Shown here piece by piece: positions 18,632 to 26,310 of a DNA stretch of 64,000 nucleotides; the stretch's first letter is position 1; each line of letters opens with the position of its first letter. The notes under the pieces were generated by a model that saw only the letters and a program-made list of their open reading frames with translations, searched no databases and was not told the DNA's origin. The position numbers were made by a program, and so were the translations under genes. Origin of the DNA: Candidatus Binatia bacterium (GTDB lineage: Bacteria; Eisenbacteria; RBG-16-71-46; SZUA-252); the NCBI GenBank assembly GCA_035631035.1, contig DASQJL010000011.1, positions 1 to 64,000 of the forward strand, given 5' to 3'.

Positions 18632-19060
18632 ATGCCGCACGCAGTACCTCCGGCCGCGCACACGCCCATCGACATCACGGACGATCGCGCGCGCCTCGAC
18701 GTGACCCGGATTCTCGCGCTGTACGAAGACACGTGGTGGGCCAAGGGCCGCTCGGTGGATGCCGTTCGCCGCGCCCTCGAGCATTCCCACCCGGTGGTGA
18801 CGGCCTGGGAGGCCGGCCAGCTGGTCGGTTTCGCCCGCGTCATCTCCGACCTCACGTTCCGCGCGACGATCTGGGACGTGATCGTGCGGCCCTCGCACCG
18901 GCGACGTGGAATCGGCCTCTCGATGATGCGATTCGTGCTCGATCACCCCGATCTGCGATCGGTATCCCACTTTCTCCTGCTCACGGCGGACAAGCACGGT
19001 TTCTACGAGCGGCTGGGCTTCATGCCGGAGCGGGAGATGACGATGATGCTCCGCCGCTAG
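18632..19060 (+). CDS. GNAT-family N-acetyltransferase
   Basis: A 142-residue acetyl-CoA-dependent N-acetyltransferase. The central strands GQLVGFARVISD and ATIWDVIVRPSHRRRGIGLSMMRFVLDH (residues about 62-110) contain the R/Q-x-x-G-x-G/A pyrophosphate-binding loop (RRRGIG). The end, DKHGFYERLGFMPEREMTMMLRR, is the usual GNAT finish with the Tyr that often protonates CoA. The substrate is unknown. It lies divergently to the giant surface-protein gene and 58 bases before glnA on the same strand. The start at 18632 keeps the standard N-terminus; a nearby ATG at 18622 is in a different frame. Confidence 0.9.
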   Translation: MPHAVPPAAHTPIDITDDRARLDVTRILALYEDTWWAKGRSVDAVRRALEHSHPVVTAWEAGQLVGFARVISDLTFRATIWDVIVRPSHRRRGIGLSMMRFVLDHPDLRSVSHFLLLTADKHGFYERLGFMPEREMTMMLRR

Positions 19061-19118
19061 CGGCGGAGCCAACCGGGCCGCGCGCCCAAGGCCCCCCTGG
19101 GGAAAGGAAGGGTACGGA

Positions 19119-20450
19119 ATGGATGGGTTGAAGTCGGCGAAGGACGTGGTGAAGTTCTGCGAGGAGCAGGACGTCGAGATGATCCACCTGTGGTTCGTGG
19201 ACATCCTCGGTCAGCTGAAGAGCGTCGCGATCACGCGCCGCGAGCTGGCCACCGCCCTGGACGAGGGCGTGGGCGTCGACGGCTCCTCGGTCGAGGGCTT
19301 TGCGCGCATCTACGAAAGCGATCTCGTCGCGATGCCGGACCCCTCCACGTTCCAGCTCCTCCCCTGGAAGGTCAACAACGAGCACGCGGGACGGATGATC
19401 TGCGACATCTTGAACCCGGACGGCTCGGCATACGCCGGCGACACCCGCTACGTCCTGAAGCGCGCGCTGAAGAAGCTGGACAAGGAAGGCTACACGTTCT
19501 ACCTGGGCCCGGAGCTGGAGTACTTCTACTTCCGGTCGCTCAAAGATCGCTCGCTCCTGGACGCCGCCGGCTACTTCGACCAGACCCCCGACGATCTCGG
19601 CACCGAGCTCCGCTCCAAGACGGTGGAGGCGCTCCAGGCCATGGAGATCTCGGTCGAGGCGTCGCACCACGAGGTGGCGCACAGCCAGCACGAGATCGAT
19701 CTCCGCTACTCCGAAGCGCTCAAGATGGCCGACCAGACGATCACCTACCGCTACGTCGTGAAGGAGATCGCCCGCCAGAACGGGTGCTACGCCACGTTCA
19801 TGCCGAAGCCGGTGCACGGGCAGAACGGGAGCGGGATGCACGTCCACCAGTCGCTCTTCAAGGGCGGCAAGAACGTCTTCTTCGACTCCAAGGACAAGCA
19901 CCACCTGTCCAAGGCGGGGCGCGCCTACCTGGCGGGGATCCTTCAGCACATGCGGGAGATCGCCTCGGTCACCAACCAGTGGGTCAACTCGTACAAGCGT
20001 CTGGTGCCGGGATTCGAGGCGCCGGTCTACATCGCCTGGGGTCAGCGGAACCGTTCGGCCCTGGTCCGGGTACCCATGTACAAACCCGGTAAGGAGAAGG
20101 CCACCCGGATCGAGCTTCGCTGTCCGGATCCGGCCTGCAACCCCTACCTCGCGTTCTCGGTCATGCTCGCGGCGGGTCTCAAGGGGATGGACGCGGCGCT
20201 CACGCTCCGCCCCCCCATCGAGGAGGACATCTACGAGATGGACGCCGCCGAGCGGAAGAAGAACGGCATCGAGAGCCTTCCGGGGAGCCTGATCGAGGCG
20301 GTCGAGCTGACCGAGAAGTCGCGCCTGGTGAAGGACGCCCTGGGCGAGCACGTCTTCCAGAAATTCGTCGAGAACAAGCGGATCGAGTGGGACAATTACC
20401 GGACCTACGTCACCGATTACGAGCTCAATGAATACTATCCGATTCTCTAA
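19119..20450 (+). CDS. glnA: Glutamine synthetase, type I
   Basis: A 443-residue GSI enzyme making glutamine from glutamate, ammonia and ATP. The N-terminal beta-grasp domain (IHLWFVDILGQLKSVAI, GVGVDGSSVEGFARIYESD) is followed by the catalytic domain: the FYLGPELEYFYF metal site, SHHEVAHSQHEIDLRY (the E-V-A-x-x-Q-H-E-I signature), the ATP-binding KPVHGQNGSGMHVHQSL, the glutamate-binding NSYKRLVPGFEAP and the RIELRCPDPACNPYLAF motif. The length and the absence of the roughly 25-residue insert and of a clear NLYDLP adenylylation site place it in the GSI-alpha class, as in Bacillus and thermophiles, so feedback rather than GlnE adenylylation is expected. GGAAAGGAAGG precedes the ATG. The next gene starts inside its 3' end. 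Confidence 0.97.
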   Translation: MDGLKSAKDVVKFCEEQDVEMIHLWFVDILGQLKSVAITRRELATALDEGVGVDGSSVEGFARIYESDLVAMPDPSTFQLLPWKVNNEHAGRMICDILNPDGSAYAGDTRYVLKRALKKLDKEGYTFYLGPELEYFYFRSLKDRSLLDAAGYFDQTPDDLGTELRSKTVEALQAMEISVEASHHEVAHSQHEIDLRYSEALKMADQTITYRYVVKEIARQNGCYATFMPKPVHGQNGSGMHVHQSLFKGGKNVFFDSKDKHHLSKAGRAYLAGILQHMREIASVTNQWVNSYKRLVPGFEAPVYIAWGQRNRSALVRVPMYKPGKEKATRIELRCPDPACNPYLAFSVMLAAGLKGMDAALTLRPPIEEDIYEMDAAERKKNGIESLPGSLIEAVELTEKSRLVKDALGEHVFQKFVENKRIEWDNYRTYVTDYELNEYYPIL

Positions 20451-21054
20451 GAAGGCCCGCGTGGCGGGCTCGTCGTCTTCGGCCGGCCGCGCCCTTCGGG
20501 GCGCGGCACGGCTCGTTCTGGCCGGCATCCTGGGAGCGGCCATGGCCTCCTGCGGCGCCCCGTCGGGCAAGACGGGCGCGGGCAGCGGCCCGGCGGCCGT
20601 CTCGCATGGGGAAGTGGGCTCGCAGGCGCCCGAATTCACGCTCCCCGACATGGCCGGCAACCAGGTCGCCTCTTCCTCGCTCAAGGGGAAGGTCCTGATC
20701 CTGGACTTCTGGGCCACCTGGTGCGGTCCCTGCAAGATGGAAGTCCCCCACCTGGTGAACCTCCAGGCCAAGTACCGCGACCAGGGCCTCGCCATCGTCG
20801 GGGTGTCGCTGGACGCGGGCGGTGCGCGGGACGTGAAGCCGTTCGCCGACGAACACGACGTCAACTACACCATGCTGATCGGCAACGAAGAGATCGCGCG
20901 GACGTACGGCAACATCAACGCGATCCCCACCACGTTCGTCATCGATCGCGACGGCAAGATCGTGCAGCGCTTCATCGGCTACACCGCGCCGGAGATGTTC
21001 GAGCAGACGATCAAGCCGCTGCTCGCGGCGCAGCCGCTCCCCAAGGCGAGCTGA
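20428..21054 (+). CDS. TlpA/ResA-like thioredoxin-fold lipoprotein
   Basis: A 208-residue periplasmic disulfide reductase-like protein. A long basic N-terminus leads to a lipobox (LGAAMASC, Cys at about residue 42), so it is probably lipid-anchored on the periplasmic side. The thioredoxin domain has FTLPDMAGNQVASSSLKGKVLILDFWATWCGPCKMEVPHL with the active CGPC, the usual AhpC/TSA-Redoxin insertion, and the cis-Pro IPTTFVIDRDGKIV. It starts 23 bases inside the glnA reading frame and is followed after 15 bases by ccdA, the membrane donor of electrons to such proteins. The pair most likely keeps apocytochrome c haem-binding cysteines or other periplasmic thiols reduced. Confidence 0.93.
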   Translation: MNTIRFSKKARVAGSSSSAGRALRGAARLVLAGILGAAMASCGAPSGKTGAGSGPAAVSHGEVGSQAPEFTLPDMAGNQVASSSLKGKVLILDFWATWCGPCKMEVPHLVNLQAKYRDQGLAIVGVSLDAGGARDVKPFADEHDVNYTMLIGNEEIARTYGNINAIPTTFVIDRDGKIVQRFIGYTAPEMFEQTIKPLLAAQPLPKAS

Positions 21055-21069
21055 CCGGAAGCCCCCCGC

Positions 21070-21810
21070 ATGTTCGAGACCCAGCTCCCGCAGATCTCGC
21101 TGGTCGCCGCGTTTCTCGCCGGCGTGGTCTCGTTCGTCTCTCCCTGCGTGCTTCCGCTGGTGCCCTCGTACGTCACGTTCATCACCGGGGTCTCGTTCGA
21201 TGAGCTGACCGCGCAGAAGCAGAGCGCGCGCGTGCGGCGCCTCACCATTCTCCATTCGCTCGCCTTCATCGTGGGTTTCTCGATCGTGTTCATCTCCCTG
21301 GGGGCGACGGCCACGGCGACCGGGCAGTTCCTCCGGGAGCACCAGGACACCCTTCGGCGGGCGGGCGGCGTCCTCATCATCATCTTCGGGATCTACCTGA
21401 CCGGGATCCTTCCGATCCCGGCCCTCTCGCGGGAGCGGAAATTCCAGCTCACGCAGAAGCCGCTCGGGCTGTTGGGATCGGTGCTGGTCGGGGTCACCTT
21501 CGCGGCGGGATGGACCCCCTGTATCGGTCCGATCCTCGCCTCGATCCTTCTCTACGCCAGCACCGCCAAGACCGTGGGGACCGGCGTGCTCCTCCTGACG
21601 GTCTACTCGCTCGGCCTCGGCGTGCCGTTCTTCCTGGCGTCGCTCGGCCTCAATTCGTTCCTGGCTGCATCGAGCCGCCTGCGCCGTTCACTTCGCACGA
21701 TCGAGATCGTCTCGGGAGTCATCCTCATTGCATTCGGCATCGCGCTCGTCACCAATCTCTTCACCTATTTCGTCTCGTTCCTCTCGCGCTTCCTTCCCGC
21801 CCTCGGATAG
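21070..21810 (+). CDS. ccdA: CcdA-type cytochrome c biogenesis / thiol-disulfide transporter
   Basis: A 246-residue integral membrane protein with about six helices. The two functional cysteines lie in FVSPCVLPLVPSYVTF (helix 1, about residue 27) and TFAAGWTPCIGPILAS (helix 4, about 152), the standard CcdA/DsbD-beta arrangement that carries electrons from cytoplasmic thioredoxin across the membrane. Length is typical for the short CcdA form. It follows the TlpA-like lipoprotein by 15 bases, which is its expected acceptor, and precedes the HD-GYP gene by 16 bases. Confidence 0.95.
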   Translation: MFETQLPQISLVAAFLAGVVSFVSPCVLPLVPSYVTFITGVSFDELTAQKQSARVRRLTILHSLAFIVGFSIVFISLGATATATGQFLREHQDTLRRAGGVLIIIFGIYLTGILPIPALSRERKFQLTQKPLGLLGSVLVGVTFAAGWTPCIGPILASILLYASTAKTVGTGVLLLTVYSLGLGVPFFLASLGLNSFLAASSRLRRSLRTIEIVSGVILIAFGIALVTNLFTYFVSFLSRFLPALG

Positions 21811-21826
21811 CGCTCCCACGCTAAAC

Positions 21827-23110
21827 ATGCCGGAGGGGAACACCGATGCTCCCCTCGTGACGAACCCGACCCGACTTCCGAGCCGAAGCACCCCCGTCAC
21901 GCGCGCCGGCGCGGCGCGCGCCAGTACGCCGCGCCCTACGCCGCGGGCCAGTACGCCGCGGTCCGACGCGTCGGTCCCGCCGGGACTGCCCGGGGCCCTG
22001 GCGCTGATCGAGGGCGTGAACGAAGTCGCCCGCTCCCTCGTTCCCTTCCATTCCGACAGCCTGGCGCTGCACCAGGTGGCCGATGGAATGCGCCGCCTGC
22101 TCCAGCCCGACGGGATCGCGATCCTCACCCGCGAACGTCCCGGCGAGTGCCTCTTCCGCTACGCCGACGGGTCGCTGGCCGAATGGTCGGGCTACGTGCT
22201 CTCGGGCTCGAGCGCCGAGCTGATGGAGGCGCTCTTCCTCCTGGACTCGGTCACGCTGTTCCATCGGAAGCAGCGCTCTCCCTGGGCGCGCGAGTTCCTG
22301 TATGCCGAGGGGACGACCTGGGGCGCGATCGCGCCGATCCAGGCCCACGGCGAGAATCTGGGCGCGGTGCTGCTCAACCACGGTACGCCGCTGCGCTTCC
22401 GGGCCGAGCAGACCGCGGCGCTCCAGACCCTGGCGACGCTGGCGGGCGTGGCGATCCTCGAAGACCGCCACCGCGTGCACCTGGAAGACCTCTTCATGAG
22501 CGTGATCGTCTCGCTCACGATGGCGCTGGAAGCGAAGGACCCGTATACCGAGGGGCATTCCGTGCGCGTCGCGGCCTACTCCGAGGCGATCGGGAAGCAG
22601 CTGGGCCTTCCGCCGGCGCAGCTCGACATGATCCACCGCTCCTGCCTGGTCCACGACATCGGAAAGATCGCCGTCGACGAGAACATCCTGGGAAAGCGCG
22701 ACGCACTGGACGTGAGCGAGCGGGAGAAGATGGACATGCACACGCTGATCGGCGAGAGCATCCTCCGGCCGATCGCGCTGCTGCATCCCCTGCTGCCCGG
22801 CGTGCGGAGCCATCACGAGCATTTCGACGGCACCGGCTACCCCGACGGTCTCGTCGGGGAAGAGATCCCGATCGAGGCGCGGATCATGGCCGTCGCCGAC
22901 GCCTTCGACGCCATGACGTCGACACGCCCCTACCGCGAGGCGCTGCCCGAAGAGGACGCGCTGGCCGAGCTGAAGAAGCACGCGGGCAGCCATTTCGATC
23001 CGCGCGTCGTGGGTGCGTTCGAGGAGATCTATCCGGCGGTGAAGCGCACGCTGGAGCACATGCGGCCGAGGATCGAGGCGCGCGCCCCGAGGCAGGAGAT
23101 CGGGAAGTAG
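21827..23110 (+). CDS. GAF / HD-GYP cyclic-di-GMP phosphodiesterase
   Basis: A 427-residue cytoplasmic protein. A low-complexity Thr/Pro/Arg-rich N-terminus (1-45) precedes a GAF domain (about 55-215). The HD-GYP domain (about 225-415) has SLTMALEAKDPYTEGHSVRVA, the metal-binding VHDIGKIAV, HHEHFDGTGYPDGL with the GYP motif, and ADAFDAMTSTRPYR. This family hydrolyses c-di-GMP to GMP (some members cleave cGAMP), so it lowers second-messenger levels that control surface attachment and motility. The ATG at 21827 has a weak binding site; a GTG at 21857 after GGAGGGG is an alternative that only shortens the disordered tail. It is in line with ccdA and ends at the palindrome-rich intergenic region. 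Confidence 0.92.
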   Translation: MPEGNTDAPLVTNPTRLPSRSTPVTRAGAARASTPRPTPRASTPRSDASVPPGLPGALALIEGVNEVARSLVPFHSDSLALHQVADGMRRLLQPDGIAILTRERPGECLFRYADGSLAEWSGYVLSGSSAELMEALFLLDSVTLFHRKQRSPWAREFLYAEGTTWGAIAPIQAHGENLGAVLLNHGTPLRFRAEQTAALQTLATLAGVAILEDRHRVHLEDLFMSVIVSLTMALEAKDPYTEGHSVRVAAYSEAIGKQLGLPPAQLDMIHRSCLVHDIGKIAVDENILGKRDALDVSEREKMDMHTLIGESILRPIALLHPLLPGVRSHHEHFDGTGYPDGLVGEEIPIEARIMAVADAFDAMTSTRPYREALPEEDALAELKKHAGSHFDPRVVGAFEEIYPAVKRTLEHMRPRIEARAPRQEIGK

Positions 23111-23201
23111 CAGGCTGATGCCCGGTGCGCGGCCCCGGGCTGTCCCCCTCGACGCCGGACGGACTCGAACGTTCCAACCGGGCGCTATCCAGGGGTCGGA
23201 C

Positions 23202-23215
23202 TAATATTTATATTA
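23202..23215. repeat. AT-only palindrome
   Basis: TAATATTTATATTA has two 6-base arms separated by TT, in DNA that is otherwise about two-thirds or more G+C. It abuts the 20-base palindrome and could be a protein site, a promoter -10-like region or an easily melted element. Confidence 0.6.
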
Positions 23216-23234
23216 ACATGCTCCAGAGCATGTT
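23215..23234. repeat. 20-base palindrome, copy A
   Basis: AACATGCTCCAGAGCATGTT has 9-base arms around a central CA. An identical 20-mer lies at 37213-37232, and a degenerate copy at 23371-23390. All three are in intergenic DNA. Confidence 0.85.
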
Positions 23235-23270
23235 CCCGCCGCACAATCCACGCTGGCGACCACGACCGTT

Positions 23271-23362
23271 CATGATTTCACCCGCGCTGGCGCGTGTGAA
23301 TGTCGCGACAGTTGTCCATGATTTCACCGCCGCTAGCGAGTGTGAATGTGGCGACAAGTGTC
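23271..23362. repeat. Two tandem 46-base units with internal hairpins
   Basis: Unit 1 (23271-23316) and unit 2 (23317-23362) both begin CATGATTTCACC and end TGTGAATGT.GCGACA plus GTTGTC/AGTGTC, with no spacer between them. Each contains an inverted repeat TTCAC...GTGAA around a central CGCT(G/A)GCG. Unit 1 also has the perfect palindrome TGTCGCGACA. Where the units differ, the outer arms are kept, as expected if the fold or a dyad-binding protein is what matters. Confidence 0.75.
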
Positions 23363-23370
23363 AACCAATT

Positions 23371-23390
23371 CACATGCTCCAGCGCATGTC
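23371..23390. repeat. Degenerate copy of the 20-base palindrome
   Basis: CACATGCTCCAGCGCATGTC keeps the ACATGCTCCAG core and CATGT end of the exact palindrome, with three differences. It lies 8 bases after the tandem 46-base units. Confidence 0.7.
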
Positions 23391-23493
23391 GCAGCTCGCC
23401 GCGCATCTCATAGCGCCGCGCATCTCTGCGACCGGCGCTTCCGATCAGCCTTGATCTCTCGGGCTGACTTTCCAAGTAGGTCGCCCCTTCAGG

Positions 23494-23943
23494 CTACTTC
23501 GCCAGCGCCTTCCGCAACCGCACTGTCGTCCCGTGATCGGGGCGCACGTCGAAGGACACGTCGTCCACCAGCTGCTTCATGAGAAAGATCCCGCGTCCGT
23601 GGGTCTCGAGCAGCGAGGATTCGTCGGTGGGGTTGCCCACCTTGGTGGGGTCGAAGCCCTTCCCGCGATCGTCCACCTGCACGACCAGCGTTCCATCCTC
23701 CAGATGAAACTCGAACGTCACCGACTTGTCCTCGGCGAACACGTTTCCATGCTGGATGGCGTTGGTGCCGGCTTCGATGACGGCGTAGAGGAGGGCCTGG
23801 GTGGTGTCCTCGTCGATCTTGCGCTCGCGCGCGATTCCTTCGATCAGGGCATGCACCACCGCGAGGTTCTCGAAGCGGCTCCCGATCACCAGGCGGACGG
23901 CGTTTTCGTTGTTCAGGGAGGGTGACCCGTGGGGCGCGCCCAT
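23494..23943 (-). CDS. RsbW-like serine-protein kinase / anti-sigma regulatory ATPase
   Basis: A 149-residue stand-alone GHKL ATPase of the anti-sigma regulatory type. N box ALLYAVIEAGTNAIQHGN (about 56-73), G1 DDRGKGFDPTKV (about 98-109) and G2 ETHGRGIFLMKQLVDDV (about 120-136) are intact. Such proteins phosphorylate a STAS-domain antagonist and hold a sigma factor or other partner inactive. It follows the SpoIIE-type phosphatase gene by 87 bases on the same strand, so kinase and opposing phosphatase are made together. There is no STAS gene beside it; the nearest in the window is at 6186-6533. Confidence 0.92.
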   Translation of the reverse strand: MGAPHGSPSLNNENAVRLVIGSRFENLAVVHALIEGIARERKIDEDTTQALLYAVIEAGTNAIQHGNVFAEDKSVTFEFHLEDGTLVVQVDDRGKGFDPTKVGNPTDESSLLETHGRGIFLMKQLVDDVSFDVRPDHGTTVRLRKALAK

Positions 23944-24030
23944 ATCGCTACTGTAGCAAATCCCACGCCCGGTAGCGCCGGGGAGTAGCGTGGCCGTAAC
24001 GCCCTCTCCGCCGTGTCGACCGCGGCCGCC

Positions 24031-26247
24031 TCACCGGGTCTTCAGCGCCACGAGGGTGATGTCGTCCGCCTGGTCGGCTCCTCCCGTGAACCGGGAAACG
24101 TCCTCGGCGACGGCGTGGACGATCTGCGCGGCGGAGAAGTCGCGGGGCATTCCCGTCGCGAGCGCCTGGAGCCGCGCGTCGCCGTAATCTTCGCCGTCCC
24201 GGTTGCGGGCGTCGGTGATTCCGTCGGTGTAGAGCAGGAGGGAGTCGCCCGCCTGGAGGCTGGCGGACGCTTCGGGATACGCGAACTCGGACCACACGCC
24301 CAGCGGAATGCCGCCCTCTTCCAGGTAGCGCCATCCCCCCGCAGCCGGCATCACGATGGGAAAGTTGTGTCCCGCGTTCGAGAAGGAGAAGGCCGGCCCC
24401 ACGCCGCCGATCCGGGCAAGGAAACAGGTCGCGAAGCGGTCGTCGGGGGTCGCGTCGAAGACCAGGCGGTTGAGCCGCCCCAACAGCTCGCCCACCGGCT
24501 TCCGGTCCTGGGCCTGCGTTCGGATGGATGCCTGCACCATCGAGGCGAGAAGCGCCGCGGGCACGCCCTTTCCGGCGACGTCGGCGATCACCACCAGGTA
24601 CTCGCCGCCGCCGACGTCGACCAGGTCGTAGTAATCGCCTCCCACTTCCCGCGTCTGCAGATTCAGCGCGGCCATGTCGAGGCCGGCCATGCGCGGCAGC
24701 ACCTGGGGCAGGAACTGCTGCTGGATCCGCCGCGCCACGGCCAGCTCCTCCTCCAAGATCGACTTGGCGAGGCTCTCCCGGTAGAGGAAGCCGTTCTTGA
24801 TCGCGACACTCGACTGGTTGGCCAGGGTCTGCAACAGAGCGCTCTCCTCGGCGGTGTAGCGCATCTCCGTGATCTTCCGTCCCAGCGCGATCAGCCCGAG
24901 CAGCTCGCCGGCGTGCCGGAGCGGGAACAGGAGGTAGGGCTCGGTGCGGAGCAGGGGATCGAGCGCCTCGCTCACCCCGCGCTCGTCGCAGCGGGGGCGC
25001 ACCTCCTCGCGGCGCAGGAGCGGCACGCCGTCGAAGAGTGCGGCGAGCGCGGTGCGCGGGATGCCCGCGATCTCCCCCAGATCCACGCTGCCGCCGAACC
25101 CGCGCGCGATCGACGCTCCCCGGTCCGCCGCGATCAGGAGCACCGTGGTGCGCGCGGGCACGCCGTCGCGGAGCGTGGCGAGGATCTTCTCGGCCAGGGT
25201 GTCCAGCTCGAGCACCGTGAGCACCTCGGCGCTCATGCGCCGGAGCAGCGTGCGGTGATCGCCCCGGTCGCGCAGGAAGTAGCGGTCCAGCACGTCCTCC
25301 AGCCAGGAGAAGATCGGCTGGAAGAGGACGAGCGCCAGGAGGAGCATCGCGGTCTTGAACACCGTGGTGTCGTACCCGGGCGTGGTCACGAGCATCGCGT
25401 CCACCTGCCGGATGATCGTGATGTAGACGCCGATCAGGAAGCCCGACGTCACCGCATAGAGGATCGACTTCCGCGCGATCAGGTTCGCGTCCAGGAAGCG
25501 ATGGCGCACGATCGAGTAGGCGATGGAGCCCGAGCCCAGGATCAGCGCCGCCACGATCAGGGTCGAGCGGACCACGGGCGGCCAGGCGTGGTTCAGGAGC
25601 GTCGGGATCGGCACGGCGATGGCGTAGAGCCCCGCGCAGGAGGCGAGCCCCGAGAAGATGGTGCGCACCTGCGCGCGGATCAGCTTGTTCGTCGTCCGGC
25701 GGAAGCTCAGCCAGAGCAGCGTGAGCGCCGCGGCGATGTACACCAGATTGACCATCGAGAAGAGGAGCTGATGGAAGCGGAAGATCAGCTCGAACGGGAT
25801 GCGGAGGTAGAGGAAGACGCCGGAGGCGGCGCTCTTCGCCATCGCCGCCGAGACCCGTCCCCAGAGCGCGCCCTGCGAGGCGAGCACCATGAAGCAGAGG
25901 TGCGCCACGTGGGGCGCGAAGATCCATCCGGCGGCGAAGGGGACGCGCCGGATCAGGCGGTTTTCCGACGGAAAGACGCAGGCGAAGTAGAGGAGCGAGG
26001 GGAAGAAGAGCTCCCAGAGATAGTTGAAGGAGCGCAGCAGGTCGTTGGTGCCGGCGCGGGCCGCCGACAGCGATTCCAGGACGAATCCGATCGCGCCGAG
26101 CACCGAGCCCAGACCCGCGAAGAACAGCATGAGGGCGGTCGCGCGGTTCAGGCGCTCCCGAGGCGCCTCGCGCAGGATCACGAAGCCGAGGAGGAAGACG
26201 AGCCCCGCGACCAACAGGTAGATCGAGCCGATGGTGGCGTTGTACAT
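24031..26247 (-). CDS. Membrane SpoIIE-type PP2C phosphatase with GAF domain
   Basis: A 738-residue protein. The first 320 residues carry about eight membrane helices (for example SIYLLVAGLVFLLGFVIL, ATALMLFFAGLGSVLGAIGF, LLLALVLFQPIFSWL) resembling the 7TM-type sensor regions of some histidine kinases. A short helical linker and a GAF-like domain (about 345-500: LAEKILATLRDGVPARTTVLLI ... YTAEESALLQTLANQSSVAIKN) follow, then a coiled coil (EEELAVARRIQQQFLPQ) and a PP2C domain with EVGGDYYDL, IADVAGKGVPAAL, NAGHNFP, LYTDGITDARN and ADDITLVAL metal-site motifs. It should dephosphorylate a STAS protein in response to a membrane or GAF-sensed signal. The RsbW-like kinase gene is next downstream. 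Confidence 0.93.
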   Translation of the reverse strand: MYNATIGSIYLLVAGLVFLLGFVILREAPRERLNRATALMLFFAGLGSVLGAIGFVLESLSAARAGTNDLLRSFNYLWELFFPSLLYFACVFPSENRLIRRVPFAAGWIFAPHVAHLCFMVLASQGALWGRVSAAMAKSAASGVFLYLRIPFELIFRFHQLLFSMVNLVYIAAALTLLWLSFRRTTNKLIRAQVRTIFSGLASCAGLYAIAVPIPTLLNHAWPPVVRSTLIVAALILGSGSIAYSIVRHRFLDANLIARKSILYAVTSGFLIGVYITIIRQVDAMLVTTPGYDTTVFKTAMLLLALVLFQPIFSWLEDVLDRYFLRDRGDHRTLLRRMSAEVLTVLELDTLAEKILATLRDGVPARTTVLLIAADRGASIARGFGGSVDLGEIAGIPRTALAALFDGVPLLRREEVRPRCDERGVSEALDPLLRTEPYLLFPLRHAGELLGLIALGRKITEMRYTAEESALLQTLANQSSVAIKNGFLYRESLAKSILEEELAVARRIQQQFLPQVLPRMAGLDMAALNLQTREVGGDYYDLVDVGGGEYLVVIADVAGKGVPAALLASMVQASIRTQAQDRKPVGELLGRLNRLVFDATPDDRFATCFLARIGGVGPAFSFSNAGHNFPIVMPAAGGWRYLEEGGIPLGVWSEFAYPEASASLQAGDSLLLYTDGITDARNRDGEDYGDARLQALATGMPRDFSAAQIVHAVAEDVSRFTGGADQADDITLVALKTR

Positions 26248-26310
26248 GAGCGGCGCTTCGGACTCCGGTTGCGCGCCGTCCGGGCGCGCGCGGTCTCCGG
26301 ACCGGCCGGC

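Larger units (their letters stand above)
23111..23493. other. Intergenic region rich in palindromes and direct repeats
   Basis: These 383 bases between two convergent genes contain no convincing ORF. From left to right they hold an unremarkable GC-rich stretch to about 23195, an AT-rich palindrome (23202-23215), a 20-base perfect palindrome (23215-23234), two tandem 46-base units (23271-23362), and an imperfect copy of the 20-base palindrome (23371-23390). The local drop in GC at 23200-23216 stands out strongly from the surrounding sequence. Minus-strand bases near 23160-23175 faintly resemble a tRNA T-arm but do not fold as one. Confidence 0.7.

Noticed and set aside
23140-23195. A tRNA-like T-arm on the minus strand near 23160-23175
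   Set aside because: The arm pairs poorly, and no acceptor, D or anticodon stem can be built around it.
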